From: Climacium dendroides
Lineage: Eukaryota; Streptophyta; Bryopsida; Hypnales; Climaciaceae
DNA: 64,000 nucleotides
Reading direction: 5' to 3'
Assembly: GCA_950106755.1 (NCBI GenBank)
Contig: CATNNA010000033.1
Span: 248,001 to 312,000 of the forward strand
The notes under the pieces were generated by a model. The model was not told where the DNA came from and did not search any database. It worked only from the letters and a program-made list of their open reading frames with translations. Positions 59,237 through 64,000 of this stretch are shown here, one piece after another. Numbering within the stretch: position 1 is the first letter of the stretch; every line of letters starts with the position of its first letter. A program made the position numbers and the translations under genes.

Positions 59237-62200
59237 AAGTTCCCTCCCGCGTTGAGCCCCATCGAAAGGTACCATTGGGATTCCTGTCCTCGTCCCACCT
59301 GGTCCCTATCCAAACCAAAGACAGTGGAAGGCGCTTCCCAGCCTCCTGCGTACCCAAGACTCAGGACCTGGTCGTTTCGCGACGGCTACCCAACCCATTG
59401 AACCCATTGAACCCAACCCGACCCAATAGCACGTGCATACGCTCGACGACGATCTGCATCAACCCCTGCGCACTTGCGACGCGACACCGTCCCCCGTGGC
59501 GCGCCGTCGGGGAGCCCTGGCCCCGAGCGGCCCCCTGGGCTCCTCCGTCCGGGGAGCCGCATGGGCGGGCCTCCGATGGCGGTCGATGATGGCGCGGCCG
59601 ACGTTGAGGAGTAGGAATGCGGCGGCAGCGATGGCGAGGACGGCGAAGACGGTGGTGTTCCCCAACAACGTCACGACGGAGGGCAGGGACTCCGGACCGT
59701 GGCCCCTCGGACCCGGCATGGCGATCAATCCCGACGCCCAATCCCCGTGCAGGCACCGCCAATGCGGGACGGATCTCTCGTGCGGTCCTCCCGTGTCGAT
59801 CGACCGCAGGGACCACGAACGGACTCCCGACCGCACTGCGGACTCGAGCCTTCCCTGGCGTTTAGGTTGTGCGAGTGCGCGGATGGAGCCACCGCGCTGG
59901 CCATGCCCCCCCCCTCCCCCCCGGATGGGAGAGGGTTCAGGGTTATCGATGCGGCGATGGCACGGGCGCGCGGCCGTCATGGGCTGCGTGATTCGAGGAT
60001 GCGCAGGAGGAGCCTTCTCTTCAACATTGCCTCTTGACGGCGTCCGGTGGTCCCGCGGAGTAGCTTCGCAGGGAAGCTTCTTCCCGTAGTAGCTTCGCAC
60101 GTTATTTTACTTCTTCCTGTGGTAGCTCCTCCCCGTAGTAGCTGCGCGCATTTACTTCTTCCTGTGGTAGCTTCGCGCAGAAGCTTCGTCCTGTGGTGGC
60201 TTCGAGCGGAAGCTTCTTCCCGTGGTAGCTTCGAGCAGAAGCCTCTTCCCGTGGTGGCTTCGAGCGGAAGCTTCTTCCTGTGGTAGCTTCGAGCGGAAGC
60301 CTCTTCCTGTGGTAGCTTCGAGCGGAAGCCTCTTCCCGCGGTGCAAGGAACCTCCCTCCCTCCCTCCCTCCCTCCCATCCACCCGTTTCTTGTATTATTT
60401 TTGGATGGTCCCTCCAATCTTGCGGTGCACCGAAAAGGAAGGAGCATGGAACACGCGTTTCTCTTCCTTTCCTGACGTGTTTTTCGAAGTACCAATGTCT
60501 TTTGTCTTTCTACTATTCTACGTAGCCAGTACGTCTCACGCTCGAATCGGTGTGCGACGGTTTAGGGTCGGAGTGAGTTGAGCGGGTGTGATTTGGAGCC
60601 CCTGCCTTTGTTGGGGTTGGATGGAAGTGGAGTTGTGGTTTAGGGTGCGTTTCGGAAAGCCTGTTCCATAGCCACCTCCTCCTATTGGCATTCCGGTTTT
60701 ACTTTGTGAAGAAGATGAATTCCTCATCGCTTCCTGAAATCATGGAGCGTTTCTCCCCTGTTGTCGTTTTCCCCGGTTATGGGGAAACGAACGAACCCCC
60801 GACCGTCCCCCCTTGGGTTCCGGGCCAAGCATGTTGTTCCTCTTGTCGTCTTCCTCACTACTTCCCCGCCGACTGATTCGGCTCCTCGAATGAGCCCAGT
60901 GCCAGTTTCCATTTTATTATCCTTGACCAACTAACTTCTATTGCCGCCTCGGTCTTCCCACCTTCCGCAATCGCATTGAAAGGGTCTCAGGAAAAAATAA
61001 AAAGTCGTACACTTTGACTTCTTTTAGGGGTATGTGCCAGTCGATTGGGTAGAGCGAAGTACCCTCTCTACGTTTTTGCATTATGCCATCCAAACCCACG
61101 TGCATCGCAAGGTTTAATTAACTCTCGAAAGTACTTCAAAAAGACGGTGAACAATAAAGTGCGCCGCCTGCAGCAATTCATAACTCCCGTGTAATACTAC
61201 TCTGGCACGTACGAATGCTTTTGTTCCCTGGATTGTAGTATACTTTATGTGGGAGCGCGCTTGCTTTGTGATTTTTGAAGTACTAGCAATCATCTATGGG
61301 AGGTGAAAGTAGTTTGATCAACCCCTAAAGGACGAACTGAAGGTGCCTTTCTTGGCAACATAGATTTTTTGGGCAGGTACGTGTGACTGGAGATTTCATT
61401 ATTTTTCTTAGAAATTTTCACACAGCATGCGGACGAGGAGTATCTTCAAGCCCCCCGATTTTCATAACTTCCGACCTCGTGATTAAAGAGTCGTTGCACG
61501 ATATGTTGTTTTCTTTCCTCAACTCGGGCCGTTTGGGCAGGCCTGGGAAAAACCCTTCTCTTAGAAATTAAAATTTGAAATTAGTTCTTTGGATTTATAT
61601 AGGTGAGAAAAAGCTTTGAAATCGATCCATTTTGATTAGTGAGACAAGGGTTACGAGGGTTTACTAGGGTTTTAGGGTTTTAGGAATTCACTACTCCAAA
61701 ATAAACTTTGAAGTTCATCATGCAACTCAATTTTCAATATTTTGGTAGGGGAAAAAAAAAAAGAAAAGAAAAAGAGCATTGGCTGTAGATTGCATATCAC
61801 AACATAGGGGATTGACATTTATCAATTCAAAAAATAAATTATTAACGATTTAGTATTTCGAACCACTTGCTACTTCTTTCTACTTCCTATTTTTTCCCAC
61901 AACGTTGTGCAATTTCAAATGGTTTGAAAATCTCCAAGCATGTAGCCAACTGGACTTGAAACACGAATCCAAAGAAGCACCACCAATTCGGTCATTTTTC
62001 CATGAAAATATGAGCTTGTCAAGAGAAACCGCCCTGTTTTTCGCAGAGTTACAATAATGATTTTTTGGTCAATTCGAACGCCAATACCTTGCAACCTACA
62101 CGGCGGAATTCTTTGGAATTTTTTCCACATCTCCTTGAACAAGCTTATTACAAGATCCTACGGTTACGTGGTTCCAAAAGGGTGTTCTTTTTCAAAATTT

Positions 62201-64000
62201 GGTACATGTTCTAGAAATGGCAATTTTGGAGCGTTTTTGATGAAAATGTAGCTTGGTCCTTTGGGGGTTAATAATGGATCTCAACTTTCCTAACATGGCG
62301 ATGGAGAGTTTGGAACCGTTTTGGGTTTAGGGGTCTCAAGGGTTTTGGGGTTTCCACGAGTGTTCCAGGGGGTCACAAGGGAGGGGGGGGGGGGGGGGTC
62401 CATGCGGGTTCCAGAGGGGTTGAGGGCTTTTCGCGAGGGTTCCAGGGTTTTTTTAGGGGTTCCACGAGGGTTCCGGGGGGGTTGAGGCCCCCCCCCTCTT
62501 GTCAACTATTGGGGTTCCAACGGCACAAAATTTGCCTCTAGGAGTGGGACCGTTTCGTTGTAAGACATAGCCACTTTGGCTTCAGCGGTCGGGGGTGTTT
62601 GACTTTGCAATTGCAGAACGAATGTGAGGAATTGGAGATTCAACATGACATTTTGGGTTCACTTCTTGTGGAGACTCTAACTCCGAAAATGTCTTCGTTT
62701 TCGAAACATAAAATTTGGCTTCGAATTCGGACCCTGCATGGAGGGTTCAGGAGATGCTCGACTTTGACGCGCTTGTCGTTGTTCCGGGTTTAGGGTAGAC
62801 GAAGAGATTGTGGAGCTCGAATGAGTTGGGTCCATTTCCAAGCCCCAAGTATACATGTGTGTGCGCTTTCGGCGGTGCAGTGGTTTAGGGTGAGGTCGGT
62901 AATTTGCAATTGTTCGTGCTTGTGACATTGGAGTGGAGGACTTTTGTAGTTAGTAAGGGTTCCTTATGGGTCAAACCACACTCCAAGGTACCATTGGGAT
63001 TGCTTTCGTAGGGCAGGGTTCGAGTCGTTTCTTCCACTTTTGGAAGCCCTTCGTTTCTTTGGCGGTGCCATTGTTTTTTGGAATTGGTGGGTGAATAGGA
63101 TAGCCATGCATTCCTTGGTTGAGGAGAAGAACAAATTTCACAAGAGAGATCCTTCCACAGGCAAAAATCCCCAACGATGAGGCTACCTTTGGTGGTTTTA
63201 TCATGATAAAGCATTCTAGATAGATATTTGGGTCAAAGCTTTTTTAACTTCTAAAACATAAGACTATGAAGGAGAATTTTTTGAGATTACATTTCGGACT
63301 CAAAATAGTATAATTTTTGAATGAATTTCTTGATTTAGGACAAATTCTTGTTTTATTCTTTAAACGAAATGATACATTCAATTTCAAAAGTAGGGGCTAG
63401 AGGGCCCTAGATGTAGACAATATATGGACTTTTTGTTTTATCAGAGTCACTGTTTGGATTAGTATTAATACCGAAAAGGACGTTCCCATGTTTTGACCTC
63501 TGAATATTATAGAGAGTGGAAAAATATTCAAATGGTGGAAAAAGATTCTTTTTCTACTTCATCATATGGATATAGGTACCCATGTTTTTTTCGGATTCAA
63601 TCACATTGTTATTCATTAGAAATGAGACCCCTTTTTCTACCATTGAAAGTCCTGACCCCTTGACATTTGGAATTCGGTTGGCACTTTCGTATAGAAGTCT
63701 TGATTTATCTATGAATAAGAAAATTTTAGCTTGAACGCGCATCGGAGTACTAGAGGAAAAGGACGAAGGTGACTAATTTGAATAGATTAGCCACAAATTT
63801 AAAAACAATAGCTTGGAAGAAGTTACCTTGGGTATTTCAATGGGTCTGACTTGTTTTGTGGTACATTGGAGTGTGATTTGACTCGAATGGATGCTCATAT
63901 AGGAAACAACCCCAAACTCCATATTGGTATCCTCTATGTCGTACTGCACGGACCACATCTAGAGGGTCATGTTTTGAATTCAGTCAAGATGACTATGGTT
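59237..64000 (+). repeat. Macrosatellite unit, copy 8 (first 4,764 bp, cut by the window end)
   Basis: The array continues beyond the window, so its total size is unknown. Private differences: one extra C in the C tract near 59,906-59,914 (nine instead of eight), A at about 61,026 (CTTTTAGGGG) and C at about 61,539 (TTGGGCAGG). It has GGGGCTAG at about 63,395 as in copies 1, 6 and 7. Confidence 0.97.
59459..60100 (-). CDS. Extended 213-codon form of the hydrophobic-segment ORF (copy 8)
   Basis: A different one-base insertion (an extra C near 59,906-59,914) produces the same fusion as in copy 6, with the same first and last residues and a short divergent middle (GHGQRGGSIRALAQ instead of MASAVAPSAHFAQ). 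Because this insertion is in a C homopolymer, a sequencing or polishing error is possible. Function unknown. Confidence 0.2.
   Translation of the reverse strand: MRSYYGKKLPCEATPRDHRTPSRGNVEEKAPPAHPRITQPMTAARPCHRRIDNPEPSPIRGGGGGHGQRGGSIRALAQPKRQGRLESAVRSGVRSWSLRSIDTGGPHERSVPHWRCLHGDWASGLIAMPGPRGHGPESLPSVVTLLGNTTVFAVLAIAAAAFLLLNVGRAIIDRHRRPAHAAPRTEEPRGPLGARAPRRRATGDGVASQVRRG

Noticed and set aside
13466..64000. Ribosomal DNA array
   Set aside because: The unit length would be short for plant 35S rDNA, and no conserved 18S, 5.8S or 26S stretch is present in either strand.
13466..64000. Plastid or mitochondrial insert
   Set aside because: No organellar gene, tRNA or rRNA recognised. Telomere-like motifs and minisatellites do not fit organellar origin.
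13466..64000. CRISPR-like or bacterial repeat system
   Set aside because: The repeat is a 6.5-kb direct tandem unit without spacers, and the window has plant-type transposons and telomere motifs.

Overview
This window looks like nuclear DNA of a land plant. The evidence is Arabidopsis-type telomere motifs (TTTAGGG), a CACTA-type miniature transposon with a 3-bp target duplication, a Ty3/Gypsy chromovirus remnant with a chromodomain, and long AT-rich sequence without intact genes. The chromodomain region reads like the fungal-type (Tcn1-like) chromoviruses known from bryophytes and lycophytes, so a seed-free plant is possible. The species cannot be fixed from the sequence alone. I see no intact protein-coding gene of recognisable function, no rRNA or tRNA gene, no CRISPR array and nothing prokaryotic.

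Layout: (1) Positions 1-13,465 are a gene-poor, AT-rich flank made of decayed repeats. They include a probable LTR remnant starting at 745, two related fold-back elements at 3,511-4,016, a short degenerate ORF resembling a methyltransferase motif (4,032-4,349), and a decayed dispersed repeat (4,597-5,545). They also include degenerate minisatellites (5,925-6,812 and 10,171-10,422), a perfect 172-bp palindromic CACTA MITE (9,417-9,588), and the 3' end of a chromovirus (integrase C-terminus plus chromodomain, polypurine tract, LTR-like sequence; 11,764 to about 13,458). (2) From 13,466 to the window end the DNA is one head-to-tail tandem array of a unit of about 6.53 kb: seven complete copies and 73% of an eighth. 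Starts are at 13,466, 20,000, 26,531, 33,063, 39,595, 46,127, 52,662 and 59,237. Copies look nearly identical, differing by a few SNPs, homopolymer lengths, one 1-bp insertion and one 45-bp duplication.

The unit is a mosaic. It has a GC-rich head with an open frame carrying one hydrophobic segment, a 29-bp minisatellite, a reverse-oriented copy of the dispersed repeat seen decayed in the flank, and a G-rich tract. These are followed by an AT-rich block (B), a 93-codon open frame, a cluster of telomere-like motifs and a GC-rich paralogue of B (B-prime). I cannot assign a protein function. Shared variants nest by position (copies 2-6, 2-5, and neighbouring pairs 2+3, 4+5, 6+7), which suggests local duplication or gene conversion. 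The array is the main object of interest here: a macrosatellite with interstitial telomere-like sequence whose left edge lies within a few bases of a chromovirus LTR-like end.

Sub-features are annotated in full in copy 1. The same features recur in later copies at the copy start plus the same offset, within a few bases (45 bp more after the minisatellite of copy 7).
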